DNA from: Pascua guehoae
Taxonomy: Eukaryota > Basidiomycota > Tremellomycetes > Trichosporonales > Trichosporonaceae
DNA length: 61,420 nt
NCBI GenBank assembly: GCA_001600415.1
Contig: BCJX01000002.1
Location: forward strand, 1,433,392 to 1,494,811
Direction of reading: 5' to 3'
Within the stretch, counting starts at the first letter, position 1, and every line of letters begins with the position of its first letter. The notes below the pieces were generated by a model. It ran no database searches and was not told the DNA's origin. It saw only the letters and a program-made list of their open reading frames with translations. The position numbers and the translations under genes are program-made. Shown piece after piece: positions 49,901 to 61,420 of the stretch.

Positions 49901-52356
49901 GTTGTCCAGCATCTCCTGGAGGATGGGAAGGACCTCCTTGTAGAGGGCATCGAAGCGGCCGCCACCAATAGAGCGGAAGAGCGCACGGAGAATCTGGTAG
50001 TAGATTGTCGGGTCGTCGGCTTTTGGCGCCAATGCAAAGGAGCGCATGATGAGCTTTTGCAAGTGCGGCACAAGGATGGTCTCGTTGGTGGTAATGTACG
50101 TGTTGATGGCGAGGAACGAAATCTTGAACAGTCGCAAGGTGAGCGATGCCTTCTTTGGTGAATAGCTTCCCACTTCATCGAGGTGGTTCATGAGGTGCTT
50201 GAGCGTAATGGCCACAAGCTGATGCGAGACCGACTCGTGGGTGATGAGGATCTGCAGCACCGAGAAGACGTGTGGGTTGACCAAGGCGCTCTCGACAAAA
50301 AAGTCCATGTGCGTCGTCCAGACTTCGCGGAACGAGTGAGGGTGGAACAAGAGGAGGATTTGCGACAAAAGCTCAATCGCCTCTTTGGGCTCGCGCGGGT
50401 CGCGGTTGTTGTCAAAGATGGCAATGCACCTCAGACTGTGCTCAAAGAAGCGCGACAAGAGCTCGCCGTCTGGTGGCGGGACGGGGTTCTCGATGCCTGG
50501 TCGCGAGTATGAGAGAAGCGTGCGGAAGGTGTGCAGCAGCGTCTTGAACAGGTATCGAGCCTCGCGGCAGAATGTTTCCAACGACTCGTTCGCATAAGCC
50601 ACCTGATTGACAGGCATGGCCTGCTCAATCTCGCGCCAGCCATACGCCATGCGATCGGCCGCGGCGTCCTGTGCCTCGTCCGTCATCGTCACGTCCGTGT
50701 CCTTGCCGGCTGGCGTTGCCGAGGCGCTCGTCCGCGAAGTCGACGTCTCCTCCTTTGCTTTGCCCTTGCCCTTGTCGCGGTTGGACAACGTCTTGAGCTT
50801 GTCGTACGCCTCTGTCATGGCCTGCAGCTTTTCGAGAGACGAAATGAACATGCTCCGCATGAGCTTTGCGCTCTGCTCGGCGTCGCCCTTGCTCGCGATC
50901 GAATCGACAATGGTGTTGAGGAGCTTGGCACACATGGTCTGGATCGAGCTCGAAAACGTCGCATCATTGAGGTTGCACGAGAAGACGTAGACGACGCGGT
51001 TCAGTTGTGCCAGTGGCAGCTCGTTGCGGACGTGGTGGATGAGGTCGGCAACGACAGACGACGCAAGCGGTCGTAAAGCCTCGCGGCTCGACACACCGGT
51101 GCCGACAAGGACGCGCTCCTCGAGCAAAGTGTCGATGTAGGGGATGAATGATGAACGCGAATCCGCCGTAAGTATGTGGCGAGTGGCGACGAGAAGCTCC
51201 TTGCGAGTGCTCACGTCCTCGGGGGGACAGTCGCGGAGAAGGCGTATACACGCCTCTGGAAAGACCTCGAGGTAGTCTTTGACGTTGGCCTGTGAGCTGC
51301 CACGCAGAACATAGGCAAGGAACGCCATGGTCTTGACCTGCGTCTTGATGAGCTCGGTGTACATCTCGCGGTTGTTGATGCCGTTTGCCACGCCGACAAA
51401 GACGTCGCCGCGCTCCTTTGCTTCCATATGGGCGATGCGCTGGGGCTCGGGCTGGATCTTGATGCTCTCCATGACGAGTGGAGAGAGGTCGAGCATGGCG
51501 GGACCCATGACAGACTTGTACGTCTGGAAGATGAGGACGACAGCGATGGGGCACTCTGTGAGCACCTTGGGCGAGTGGAGAGCGTGCGAGAGCTGGGTAT
51601 GAGAGGATGAGGAAGGCTGTGGTGGAGGATGGGGAGTGCCGTCGGCAGTCGCCTGTGACATCAGCAAATGTCGGTCTCGGTTCAACTCACGGGCTTGCCG
51701 CCTGGTGCGCCAAACTCCTTCTCCACGACACCCTTGAGATTGGAGTACATCTGCTTGACAAGGTCCAAGAATGGCTCGACAAACGGCTCGGCCTGGTCTT
51801 TGTGGCTCCGGAACCCGTCGATCATAATCTTGATGCAAAGGAGCGCATTGTCCTCATTTTCGACCTTTAAGAGCTTGACCATGAGCTCCATGACCTTTGC
51901 CTCATACTGGCGAAAGGGCTCAGAGTGGGGGAGACGCTGGAGGTAGGCGAGGAGCGTGTGTCGGAACCGTTGTTCCGAATTGTCCTTTACAAAGACAATG
52001 TTCTTCTCCTCGCCGAGAATGTCGACCAGTGCGGGGATAAAGACGCCCAGGTACTTGTCGTAGAACGTGTACTCGCGGTTACTTTCCGCAGAGTCACGCA
52101 GCTCGCTCGCAATCTCCATCCGTCTCCGCATCGGCGTGCTGGTGTCGCGCAGTTGGGCCGCGAGCGTCTCGCACTCGGCGACCGTCATTGGACCCGACGT
52201 GCTGACGCTCACGACGGTTGGGGCCGGCCCACCGCCGCCTGCATGCGTGGACGGTCCGCTCGTGGGTGTTGGCGTCGCCGCGGCGGCCTCGGACGCCGAG
52301 GTGGACGCCTTGCGGGGACGGCCAGGAGGCCGGTTGGCCGACGAAGGCGTGGCCAT
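40981..52356 (-). CDS. TRA1: Transcription-associated protein 1 (PIKK-family pseudokinase)
   Basis: Exons: 51691-52356, 41524-51652, 41280-41473, 40981-41229; 3745 aa, almost exactly the size of yeast Tra1. Tra1 is the activator-binding scaffold of the SAGA and NuA4 histone acetyltransferase complexes. The N-terminus is low-complexity (PPGRPRK, Gly/Ala/Pro), followed by a very long HEAT array. A FAT region (about 2550-3150) contains VSCYMQAAGLYNNHKSRA. A poly-Gln patch near 3230 (QQGPQQQQQMQQ) precedes the PI3K-like domain. The catalytic and DFG residues are absent: the corresponding stretch reads NNRAPTRFHLSRKTGQMYM. The FATC end is LAAMSETFMAWF. Exon 2 is a single 10,129-nt exon; introns occur only near the two ends. 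Confidence 0.97.
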
Positions 52357-54184
52357 GGTGAAGGGTAGGAGTGAAGGTGGTCAAGGTGGAGGTGTGACTA
52401 CCTTGTTACACCGTCGCACCCATAGGAAAGGTCCGTGGTCTCTTTGGCAGCGATTGAGACGGTGGGGCGAAAGAGAGGAGATGAAGTGTCCGGAGGTTGG
52501 GTATCGAGATCGTGTGGTGGGGAATGTGGATGATGGGTTGCAATGAAAGAGAAAAAGGAGGATGGGGTGGTTGTTTGCCCAGTTCTGGGACGCGTTTGAG
52601 GAACAAGTAATACCAAAGTCGAAATGCAAGCAATCGGGTGGCCACAAGCGGGGGAACTGGGGGGGAAGGGGGGTGGGAGATGGGAACCCACCCAGATACC
52701 CCGACTTCGCTCCGTCCGGGGTTTGCGGCGTTTCCCACGTGGCCAGGGGCTCCGCATTTTCACACACTCGCAACCATTGTTGTTATGGTTCAGTAGTGTT
52801 CTTGTTCAGCTCGAGTGTTGTGCCCAACTTCTGCCAGCATGCCCCGCAGAGGCTCATGGTGTATGGCGCATACATAGAGGTAGGATATTTACTTTCACTC
52901 ATCTGTATCCCAGATTGGTAGCATCATGGCTCTGGGTGGAATCGACTGGAACCAGCTGGAACGGCAACGATATGTGAATGGCCTGCTCCGTTGCAGGTGT
53001 CTGTGGTTTGCGAATGTGACAAAGCTTGAGAATGACCGAAGGGAGGGCCGGAGAAAGCGTCTCGTGGGAAACTACCTCGATGCAGTGCGTTTGGACCTTG
53101 ATCAATTGCGTGAAAGAGCGGTGGTGATGGCTTCCTGTAAGTCGTCTCTCCTCTTTTGCAGTTGGACTTCATCGAGCTCTTCTGCCATGAGCTCTCACAG
53201 TCCTCCTATCACCGACTGGACGTGGTCTACTCGTATCCCATTGAATATAGCTTAACCTCTATTTCGAAGCAATGCAGTGGCTTACAAATGCGTGGCTGCT
53301 GCGTTCTTATGTGGCTCGGGGATAGTTCATTTGTTTGGTCCTCGCCGTGTCCCTGGAAGAATAGCATAACGCCAGAGTCGATAGGCTTACCGTAGCTGGT
53401 CAATTTTTACTCTTGTGGGACTCTGTGGGGCGAGGGGCTAGGGGGCTTGCCAAGAAGATACATCACTGCTCTCTGTCTCGTTTGAGCCACGCATTTTCCA
53501 CAAAGTGCGACTGCTCTCTCACCTGTCTTGTCGTGTCTTTTAGATCTCACCTTGTTAGTTGACATGCTTTCATGAACTCGGGGACCAGACTGAATTTCCT
53601 GGCTTTAGGATATATACAGACGAAAGACACTTGGTAGAATAATATCGTGTTTGAGACAGAATGCTCGAACAATAATTACTGGCCTAAAGTGACAGAGACG
53701 AGGCGCTGGAAGGCCATTTCGACGCACCATGAGCATATGGTCAGTGAGAGTCGGTGTACACATTGGAGTCGTGTAAGGACCTTTTCTCCTGCGACAGACC
53801 AATGTCTCTGACATTTACAGAGGCTGCTGGCTGCTTTAGATGTTCGTGTCTGAGCAAACGACTGCTGGAACAATTTCCAACCGCATTAACCCTCGTGCCA
53901 TCCTAAATTTCAGTTGGCTTGCATACGCCGGACTGCACTCGGTACCTCTGAACTCCCTTTCGCGTGGTTCAGATACACACAACCATGCACGCATGCATGC
54001 ATGTTTTGTTAAGCAGAATAACCGAACATCCCAACGAGCACAAATGGGCGTGGCGGCTAAAGCCACACGACGGAAGCAAATAGTGCCTCGTGGCATGCCA
54101 CCACGACGCGATGACATCGACATGTCCGTCCCAGATGTCGAGATACGCGTAACCACCACCTCGCCATATCATAACCAACCCACC
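52357..54184. promoter_or_regulatory. 1.8-kb divergent region between TRA1 and EMC2
   Basis: Contains the promoters of TRA1 (-) and EMC2 (+). From about 52780 to 54050 the DNA looks A/T-richer than the flanking genes. An open frame at 52926-53255 (109 codons, starting MALGGIDWNQLERQRYVNG) has no recognisable family. Joining it to the downstream frame needs a 25-nt intron and shifts phase, so I do not call it a gene. No RNA gene was seen. Confidence 0.4.
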
Positions 54185-55369
54185 ATGTCCCAGGCCGACA
54201 TTGACCAGCTCGCCCGCTGGCGGACGCTCGGCGCACGCAACTCGGAGCAGGTCGTCAAGCTCGCCCAGCGCGTGCTCAAGGCGTCGCTGGGGGACCAGGG
54301 TGGGTACTGTTGTGGTGACTGCCTGTGGTCGGGGATTGTCGTGAACAAACATTCCACACCGTACACCGGGCAGGCTGCACCGCGGCGTATCGAGTTGCAC
54401 GAGCCGACGACAGAATGGGCTGTGCGGGAGCAGCTCGCGATCGCGGCCCTCGACCTGGGCCAGGTCCAGCTCGCCAACGTGAGTTGACTGTACCTCCGTC
54501 CCTCGTCAACTAACATCTCCAGCTCCAAATCAAGGCGCTGGAGCGCAAGTTTCCAAAGTCGCCGCGCGTCGACCTCTTGAACGGCCTCAAGCTCGAGGCG
54601 GCGGGGGACCCGCAGCGCGCGGGGCTAGTGTACGAGGGTCTCTTGAAGAAGGACGAGACGAACGTGGTGAGCATCAGCCTTCCTTCCTTCCTTGAGATGC
54701 GGTGGTGTGCATCACTGACGGAGACAGTCAGCGCACCAACGCCTGATTGCGCTGGCGCTCCCGGTGCCCACAGAGGCAATCGCACGCCTGCTCGTCTACC
54801 TCGACACATTCTACATTGACTCGCAGGGGTGGTCGCTCCTTGCCGACCTGTATGCCGAGCTCGGCGCGTACGAGCAGTCGCTCACGGCACTCGGGCATGT
54901 GCTCGTCCTCGAGACGTGGAATAGCGCCGCGGTCGTGCGCTCGGGCGAGACGGCGTATACCATGGGGTGAGTTTGGAGCAGCGGCCGGTACAGGCCACAG
55001 GCACTGGCAGAGGGACCGGCACTTTGCTAACCTCTCAGCGACTACCAGCTCGCGCTCAAGTACTTCCTCCGCGCCGTCGAGATGGAGACACCCCCCACAT
55101 CTGCCCCCGAGGGCCACCGCACCCGCGCGTGGTGGGGCGTCAAGATGGTAAGCACACCGGAGGAAGGTAGTGCCCATCACTAACCGTCGCAGTCGACGAG
55201 GCGCTTGCTCGATGGCCAGACCCAGACGGCTGTCCCCGCGTCCGAGGCGACGCCGCAGGACAAGCTGGCAAAGCTCGATGCGCTCGCGACGGAACGCATC
55301 CTTGCTGTCGGCGGGGCAGATATGGATATTCGGAGACAAGTGCTCGGGGAAGAGAGGACGACGCGGTGA
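54185..55369 (+). CDS. EMC2: ER membrane protein complex subunit 2 (TPR protein)
   Basis: Exons 54185-54299, 54414-54478, 54523-54666, 54728-54966, 55039-55147 and 55193-55369; 282 aa. EMC2 is the cytosolic TPR scaffold of the EMC, which inserts transmembrane segments into the ER. Family features in order: LGDQEWAVREQLAIAALDLG, ALERKFPKSPRVDLLNGLKL, AGDPQRAGLVYEGLLKKDET, RLLVYLDTFYIDSQGWSLLA, ELGAYEQSLTALGHVL, DYQLALKYFLRAVEME and RAWWGVKM. Intron 1 (114 nt) is a multiple of three and has no stop, so an unspliced frame reads through; splicing it recreates the GDxxW...EQ motif, which decides the model. The start ATG lies inside a longer upstream frame. The protein is near the usual family length. 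Confidence 0.9.
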
Positions 55370-55717
55370 TGGTACGGGAGCGTAGAGGCCCCGAGGGGCG
55401 ACGAGCCGTTCTTGTTGGACGGCTGCTGCTAGAGCTGCTTAATTAGATGCAGCAGGCAACTGTGGGGTTGGAGGCGGCGCTCAATTATGTATGCGTACAC
55501 TGCGGCATAAAGGTGCATCATAGCGGCATGGGACCTCGCTCTGACCTGGCTCACAGGATGGAGGAAGAACGGCTCGTCTCTAGTCGTGACATATGCATAC
55601 TGAATGGGGGGCAAAGAATACGTTAACGTGCAGCACAGATGCGTCGCTAAAGTCTCCACTGGTGTAGCAGAGGGATGGGCATTGAACCCAACGACAATTG
55701 TTCCTCGCGAACCTCCA
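55370..55717. other. Convergent spacer between EMC2 and the GT61 gene
   Basis: 348 bp holding two 3' ends. No additional gene or repeat array was seen. Confidence 0.5.
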
Positions 55718-57448
55718 CTAGATCTTGCCCGTGAGACGGTCCTCGATGAGGTCGGCGACGACCTTGCCGACGACGGTAATCTCCTTGCCCTGGAAGCCAT
55801 CTGGGTACGCGACTTTTGGCTCGTTGGGGGACGTGTGGATCGAATCGTGCTGGACGGCCCAGTGGCGGATACCGAGTGCGTGTGCGGTCCACTGGTAGTC
55901 GCGGGCAAAGCCGCCACGGAAGAACATTTCAATGACAGCCGAGCGGGGCGTGGCGGGCATCCACAAGAGGTGGGTGAGGCCGTTGCCGTGGACACCGAGC
56001 ATAATAGTCGTCCGGGCGGCAATGGCAATCTGCTCCTCCTTTGTGTACTTTTCAGCCTTGAGAATGATGAGCTCAAAGCCGACCTTCTTCGCACGCTCCT
56101 CGAGCGCATCGACGAGCTCCTTGTGCGACTCGGGCGTGAGGCAGCGACGGCTCTCCTGGCGCGAAATGTACGTCACCACCGGCTTGTAGTCACCCGCTGG
56201 CACCACGGGCTGGAGGGTGAAGGGCGGAGTGTCGGGGTCGTGGATCTTTTGCTCGTAGACGTTTGGGTCAATCGCACCATAACCCTCGAGGTTACGGTTG
56301 ATAATGCTCTCCGAGACGCCAGAGAAGCGGAGCATTTGCCGGCGGATCGGCTCCCACCACCACCGCGACGCCGTGCCAAAGTTGATCGCACCTGCGACAG
56401 TGCGAGAGGTCGGCCCCGTGTACGGACCACGGAATGCGGCCGAGCGGTCTGCGAGAATTGCACGGTCGAGAACAAACGCCTTCTTCCGGTACTCGGAGGT
56501 CGTGAGCTGCTGCATATCGGCCATATCCTCGGGGTACAGGACGGCAATGTTCGGGAAGCACGCGTACATCAGTACGGGGTTGAAGCGCGGCACGTCGCGC
56601 CACTGCTTCGAATCCTGGTGCAGGAACCACGCACGTGCAGGCGCCATTATACTCGTGTGGCCTTCGGGGGTAATGTTGGGGTCCTGCGTCGCGTGCACAC
56701 GCCACACGCCGAGGAACAGCTCGGCAGCGAAGTGGTAGTAGTGGTCAATGACTGCTGATCAGCACAACTCGCGCGTTCGTTTCGCCTCTGCAACTCACAC
56801 TGCCCGTCATTGAAGAGCCACGTCATGCCGCGCATACGGTAGACATTCTCGCCCCACTGGGCATGTGCCTCCTTCGGTGTCATGAAGATGATCTCGTCGC
56901 CAATGGGCTCGCGCTCCTGTTCGTTGCCGGGCTCGCTGTTCGCGGGCTTGCCGGTCGACGTGAGCAAACGGAGTTCTGGCCAGTCCTCACGCTTGTCACT
57001 GCACTGTTAGCGCGGGCGCTACTTCCCGTTGCGCGTTTCACACGTACGTGATGACGTAGAGCTGGCCGTTGAAGATGTAGAGCTGCTCAAACATGGTCCA
57101 TCCTGGCGTGTGGCCGAGGTTCTTGGTGACCAGGTGCGCATAGTCGTCGGATTCAATCTCGTCCAACCCCGTCTCCTCGTCTGTGACCATGAACCCAACC
57201 TTCTGAACACTCTCTTCAAAGGTTGGGCCGTCGCGCATGCGGGATGAACACAAGAGGTCTGTTCCCTTGCCCGTCAACAAGTCGGCAAGGCCCGACTTGA
57301 ACGTCGGCCTGTTATGGCTCGGGGCGACGTGAGGAGCCTGTCCACGGTGCGATGGAGCGATGAAGATGTACGCCAGCGTGATGGAGATGATGAAGATGAG
57401 CAGGTCGCGCCGTGTTGGGCGGACCCCGCGACCGGTTGGGAGGAGCAT
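55718..57448 (-). CDS. GT61-family (DUF563) glycosyltransferase, type II membrane protein
   Basis: Exons: 57048-57448, 56799-56998, 55718-56751; 544 aa. A basic N-terminus (RGVRPTRRD) precedes one signal-anchor helix, LLIFIISITLAYIFIA (about 16-32), so the catalytic part faces the Golgi lumen. The GT61 region shows FIDHYYHFAAELFLGVW, VLDRAILADRS, VTYISRQESRRCL, HKELVDALEERAKK, MLGVHGNGLTHLLWMP and AVIEMFFRGGFARDYQW. HGNGLTHLLW and the following acidic IEM match the family's conserved substrate-binding core. GT61 enzymes include xylosyl- and GlcNAc-transferases; in capsule- or cell-wall-forming yeasts such enzymes may decorate surface glycans, but the donor and acceptor cannot be read from sequence. 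Confidence 0.87.
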
Positions 57449-58987
57449 GGGCGCGAAGGAAGGAACTGGGATAGGTTGCGCGCAGCCGCTGGAAAAGGGG
57501 GGAGGGAAGGGAGGAGATTAGGGCAAGCAAGAGCAAGTAGCAGGCAGCTTGCAGGCAGGGTAGCGAGTGCAGTACACGTTACTGTCGCAGGCGAGGTTGC
57601 GATGTGTGCCACACGCGTCGGACGTGGAAACCGAAATTCACAAGAGGTGAGGTCGCCGACCAGGTCCGTGCGCGTTGTTTAGGTGGTGCGAAATGGTGTC
57701 CGTCTGCGACGAATAATCAAGGGGGGTGCAGGTAAGATATGAAGGAGTGGGTGGGTAGCAAGTTGTGTCGTGGAAAAGAATGGAGTTGTGTTCTAGATGG
57801 CGTTGTGGAGGAGGATGGAGTTGTTCCAAAGATTGTCGACAGCCAAGGAATGAAGCGTGTGCGCCAAGGGGTGTACCAAACGCCTGGCCAACTGATGCGG
57901 CTATGCGGCTAGCATGCGGCTCCTGTCCCGTGGTAGTCGACTTGCCGAACCGTGTATCAGGAGCGAGGGCACGAGCAGTAGCCAGGAAACACGGCCTCTA
58001 TGACGGAGGCGACTGGCGACTGGCGACTGGTAGGTAACTGGGCGATTGGGCGACAAGCAACCGAGGACGGGGAGCAATGACTGCGAGCGGGACGAGGTAG
58101 TGCCGGTTGACAGAGATGTGTATGGTGATATGGTGTGCAAGTGTGTACAGTACAAGCCGTGTGCCTGCTTTGCCAGCGCGGTAGCCAACACTACTGTACT
58201 GATGATGCGGCACGCACTGCGGATGGGCGGATACAGACTAGGATGCAGGGCAGCAGAAGTTGGACAGAACAAAGGTCAAAAAGGTCATGATGCCCAGGGT
58301 TGACACCTCGGCGGGGCGTTTTTGGTTCCCGTCCTGTGTCAGGACAGTTTTTTGCCCATCGAAACAAAATTCCATCCCAGTACGCCAGTACGCCAGTACG
58401 CCAGTCCTGTCACACCCCATCCCAGGTCCATTCCCAGGTCCATTCCCAGGTCCATTTCCAGGTCCAGGCGCCTGCGTATGCAGACCGGCGCACGCCGCGC
58501 AACATGCAGGTCAGCAGCGAACTCCAGGGACAACAGCGAGCAGGCCGGGAGCGATCTACAGAGCAGCGCACAGAGGATGGAGCACATGCCCAGGCTTTAA
58601 GAGTCCCTTTCCCGCGGGTCTAATCTAAATGCTAAATCCAATTTATATCCCACCGTTAGCTGACCTTAACTCTACACTCCTTGGGTGCATGCACTTCCCA
58701 CCGCCGCGCCTCTTGCACGCCTCAAACGCCCCGCTTTAATCAGTCAACCCGTCCACTTTGCATGACGTCGCATCATGAACCGTCCATGACACTGATGGGT
58801 TTATTGGTACCGCCTTCTCATAAAACACAAAGTTACCAAGCACAGTGTTACATCATTGGCACATCTGTTCACACTAGCCCACTCCATGACAGCATGGCGC
58901 GTTGAGCATGGGGCACCACGCCCGACCACAGGCAGCAAGCTCCGCGTTTCATGCCAACGTCCGCCGCGACACCATTGCCCCGCAACG
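57449..58987. other. GT61 upstream region and thioesterase 3' flank
   Basis: 1.5 kb, tandem arrangement (both flanking genes on minus). It contains GACTGGC repeats near 58008-58030, an ACGCCAGT array (58378-58405) and a CCAGGTCCATTC array (58430-58471). No coding frame or RNA gene could be supported. Confidence 0.5.
58378..58471. repeat. Two adjacent minisatellites (8-bp and 12-bp units)
   Basis: About three copies of GTACGCCA at 58378-58405, then about three and a half copies of CCAGGTCCATTC at 58430-58471 with one variant unit. Confidence 0.8.
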
Positions 58988-59865
58988 CTACTTGTGCTTG
59001 TGCTCCAGAGGCAGCTCAGTCTCGCCGTCCTCGCTGAACCGCGTGATGGGTGCGTTCTTACCCATGTGCTTGGTGTGGTTGCCGAACGCAACAACCTTGT
59101 CCTTGTTGTAGAAGGTGACACGAGTGTAAGCCAGTGTCCGGCCTACACGAACCGTCAGCTAATTCCTCTCCTCTTTAACACACTACTCACCGAGCTGGAC
59201 AACCTCGCCGACCCCGGTGATCACGTCGCCGTTGTGGCCGCCGGGGCGCACAAACTCGCACGAGACATTGACGGATGCACCAGTGGGTGGAACGATTCCT
59301 TTTGATTGCAGAGCAAGCGACGTCACAGTGTCCGTGAGCTGGACGGTATGGTTAGCCGCCTGGGTCCTATGCACTGTACGTCGTTGATTCAGTTGAACAT
59401 ACCGAGAGAATCACGCCGCCGTGGACCGTCTGGACGAGTCAGCATGCACGCGTCTTGGATGGGTGAGGCTGCCGCTTTGTCGATTGCCGAACACCGAGAC
59501 GAAAAACCGAAGCCAGAGGCGGCCCTCCGCCTCCACTCACGTTGTGGTTGTTCAAGTGTCGAGGTTCAATCTTGAGCGACGTGTGCACCCAGCCTGGGCG
59601 CGCTTGGTTGACGATGAGCTAGACGTTAGACAGCGTCGAGCAGACATGTAAAGCATACGCACATCTTTGAGGACGATACCGTCATGACCTGTGCGCGTGT
59701 GAGTGTGTGACCGGCAGTTCTCATTGCTCTGCGGGGTTCCTGAAGCGGTACACACCTGCTTTCGCGACAGTCGTCGCAAAGGTCTGTGGGCAATGTTAGC
59801 GCGCGTTTAAGAGGGAAGGGCGGAGCTAGTCTCACTTTGCGAACAAAGGCAAGACAGGCCGCCAT
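58988..59865 (-). CDS. Hotdog-fold acyl-CoA thioesterase (THEM2/ACOT13-like)
   Basis: Exons: 59836-59865, 59756-59783, 59663-59688, 59541-59618, 59403-59429, 59191-59338, 58988-59142; 163 aa. These enzymes hydrolyse acyl-CoA thioesters in mitochondria or cytosol. Key residues: HNTVHGGVILSLTDTVTS, the 4HBT helix signature (Asn, His-Gly-Gly, then Asp about nine residues on), PPTGASVNVSCEFVRPG for the central strand, GDVITGVGEVVQLGRTLAYT and DKVVAFGNHTKHMG. The length fits the single-domain PaaI/ACOT13 subfamily. Seven exons, five of them under 80 nt, all join in frame. The short N-terminus MAACLAFVRKTF could be a weak mitochondrial signal; this is uncertain. Confidence 0.9.
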
Positions 59866-61420
59866 GTTTGTTGCTGCTAGACAATGGATAAAATGGAAAA
59901 GCAAGTTGAAGAGCGCGCCCAGCTTTCATCTTTGCAGATAACACCGAGGGTGGTGAGGTGATCGCGGAGCAAGCGGAGCCGGCATTGACAGTGCGCCCAG
60001 TTCCTGAAAGTGGGCTCGGCAGCGTGGCATTCGCGTGGCGAGTGACTACCCTACCTCCACCTTCCTTTGCAAACAGCACTCACTGCATGCACTGCAGTCG
60101 TGCAGGCTCAGACAACCCACAACGGGCGATTAGGAACCGTATACCCAGTAGTGGCCATCATGACCCTGCGGCATAATAAGGTATCCTGGGGAGCAGAGGA
60201 GGCACCGAAGGTGACAGTGGACATTAGTGGGGCAGTTGGTTGGGGATGCAGCAAGCAAATACCAGCATGGCAGCAGCCCTAGCTGCGGGATACCAGGAGA
60301 AGAAAACTGGGGCACCAGATCCACAGGGTGGAGTATCTGCTGCGCGCGCCAGGGCCCGACCGGCCTGGACAACCTGAACACGTGGAAAACATGGCACACA
60401 GCACACAGCACAGATAGTCAGGGGCATCCAGACATGCATCGTCGACGGGGCAGCGGCGGGCGCGCGACCATTTGGGGGGCGTCACGGGTGGGCGCGGGCG
60501 CCAGGGAACCCGCTACCCCGACCTGAAGGCCGGAAGGCCCGGGAGGGAGAATGAATCGGATCCCAGCCCGCGCATGCGGGTGAGGGCGGTAAGGGCATGA
60601 GAGAGGCGGAGCGATGCGATGCATGCATGCATTTGGCAGAGGCCATAATCGTTACCGTTGCCGTGCAAATAATGCACTCACGCACACCATGGCGAGCCGG
60701 CCCCCGTGCGGGACAACCTACTTTATGAGCGATTCTGGACGCGCTCTTGCCTAGCTTGCCCCAGTTATCCCCAGTTGTCCAGTTATACCAGGTACAGTTA
60801 GTCGGATGCATGGCTAATCGATGCTGGGTGCTAGAGGGGCCTAGCGCGGGGGTGGTGCACTGGGGGCTCGGGGATCGCACCAGAGCCAAAAGAGTCGCGC
60901 CAAGGAAAATCAGCCTCAGCCTCCTGGAACGGCAAGGCGCGTCTTGCCGCTCTTGCCGGCCGAGATGGAGGCAGCTAGTTTAGCATGGGCTGCGCGTTGC
61001 AGAGAGTCATATGCAGCAATAACCGCCTAAGGGCTCGGAGTAAAAGGGCAGGGACGGGGGTAATGAACAAGAACTGCTGCCGTTTGCACAAGACTGCACG
61101 CACGCGAGAGAGACGCAGTCGTCGCATGGTCGTAAGCCGGAATGCAGGGTGGGTGACGCGTCTGGCCCAGAGATTGTTAAACTTGCAAGCAAGCAGAGCA
61201 GAGTGCCAAGTGCAAGGCTGCCGGCTGCCTGGGCTGCGGTTTGCGGTTTGCGGTGTGCGGGTCGCGGGTCCTGGTCGGTCAGTCGGTCACTTTCATTTTC
61301 TGGTAGAGCAGATCGCAGCAACAGCCGGCAACCCCCAAACCAAACCAACCAAGGAAAGACCCACGCCAACACGTTACCACACAGAGTAACACCCAGTCTA
61401 CCTACCTACCTCCCTCCACT
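59866..61420. other. Right-edge region, no gene seen
   Basis: Should include the thioesterase promoter. Frames here are short and low-complexity. Small repeats include GCATGCAT near 60620, GCTGCC/GGTTTGCG near 61225-61260 and CTACCTAC at 61395-61412. The cause of the long gene-free stretch is not visible. Confidence 0.45.

Noticed and set aside
52926..53255. 109-codon plus-strand frame as a gene
   Set aside because: No recognisable family. The only downstream join needs a 25-nt intron, shorter than any other here, and breaks phase.
53840..54487. Long plus frame that would extend EMC2 upstream and through its first intron
   Set aside because: Upstream residues match nothing. EMC2 homology begins at the ATG at 54185 and requires splicing out 54300-54413.
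55604..56758. 384-codon plus-strand frame opposite the GT61 exon
   Set aside because: Antisense shadow; the GT61 HGNGLTHLLW core is on the minus strand.

Overview
The window looks like nuclear DNA of a basidiomycete yeast of the Tremellomycetes, most likely the Trichosporonales (Vanrija/Cutaneotrichosporon-like). This is inferred from the GC-rich coding sequence, the many very short introns (about 35-115 nt) with GTGAGT/GTAAGT-type donors and CTRAC branch sites almost touching the 3' splice site, and the eukaryotic core genes. There are no operons, phage genes, CRISPR arrays or recognisable tRNA/rRNA genes. All gene models were spliced by hand: each exon chain stays in frame and joins residues conserved in the named family. 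No search was run.

Layout. 1-476: 3' end of a phosducin-like gene (+). 807-2182: five-exon gene for an 80-aa membrane protein (-). 2793-3943: cytochrome c (+), divergent from it. 3944-6033: repeat-rich convergent spacer. 6034-9841: LAMMER/CLK kinase (-). 11468-17688: kinesin-3 with 30 exons (-). 18850-19956: OM14-like mitochondrial membrane protein with an internal duplication (-). 21994-26591: large unknown nuclear protein, possibly an Smc5/6 loader of the Nse6/SLF2 type (+). 27172-30907: F-box protein (-). 32019-33685: RVB2/reptin (-), back to back with 33909-35841: TRM6/GCD10 (+). 36099-40665: VPS9-domain Rab GEF (+). 40981-52356: TRA1, a giant PIKK-like pseudokinase (-). 54185-55369: EMC2 (+). 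55718-57448: GT61 glycosyltransferase (-). 58988-59865: hotdog-fold acyl-CoA thioesterase (-). 59866-61420: no gene seen.

Most genes are housekeeping. RVB2 and TRA1 both belong to chromatin machinery (RVB2 in INO80/SWR1/NuA4, TRA1 in SAGA/NuA4). Cytochrome c, the OM14-like protein and perhaps the 80-aa protein point to mitochondria. EMC2, GT61 and the VPS9 protein belong to the secretory/endosomal system. I did not find an obvious undescribed multi-gene system. The most unusual material is gene architecture: exons of 3, 9 and 11-17 nt, an intron-by-intron duplicated membrane protein, stop-free 3n introns in a kinase of a splicing-regulator family, and a 52-nt poly-C tract in a cytochrome c intron.
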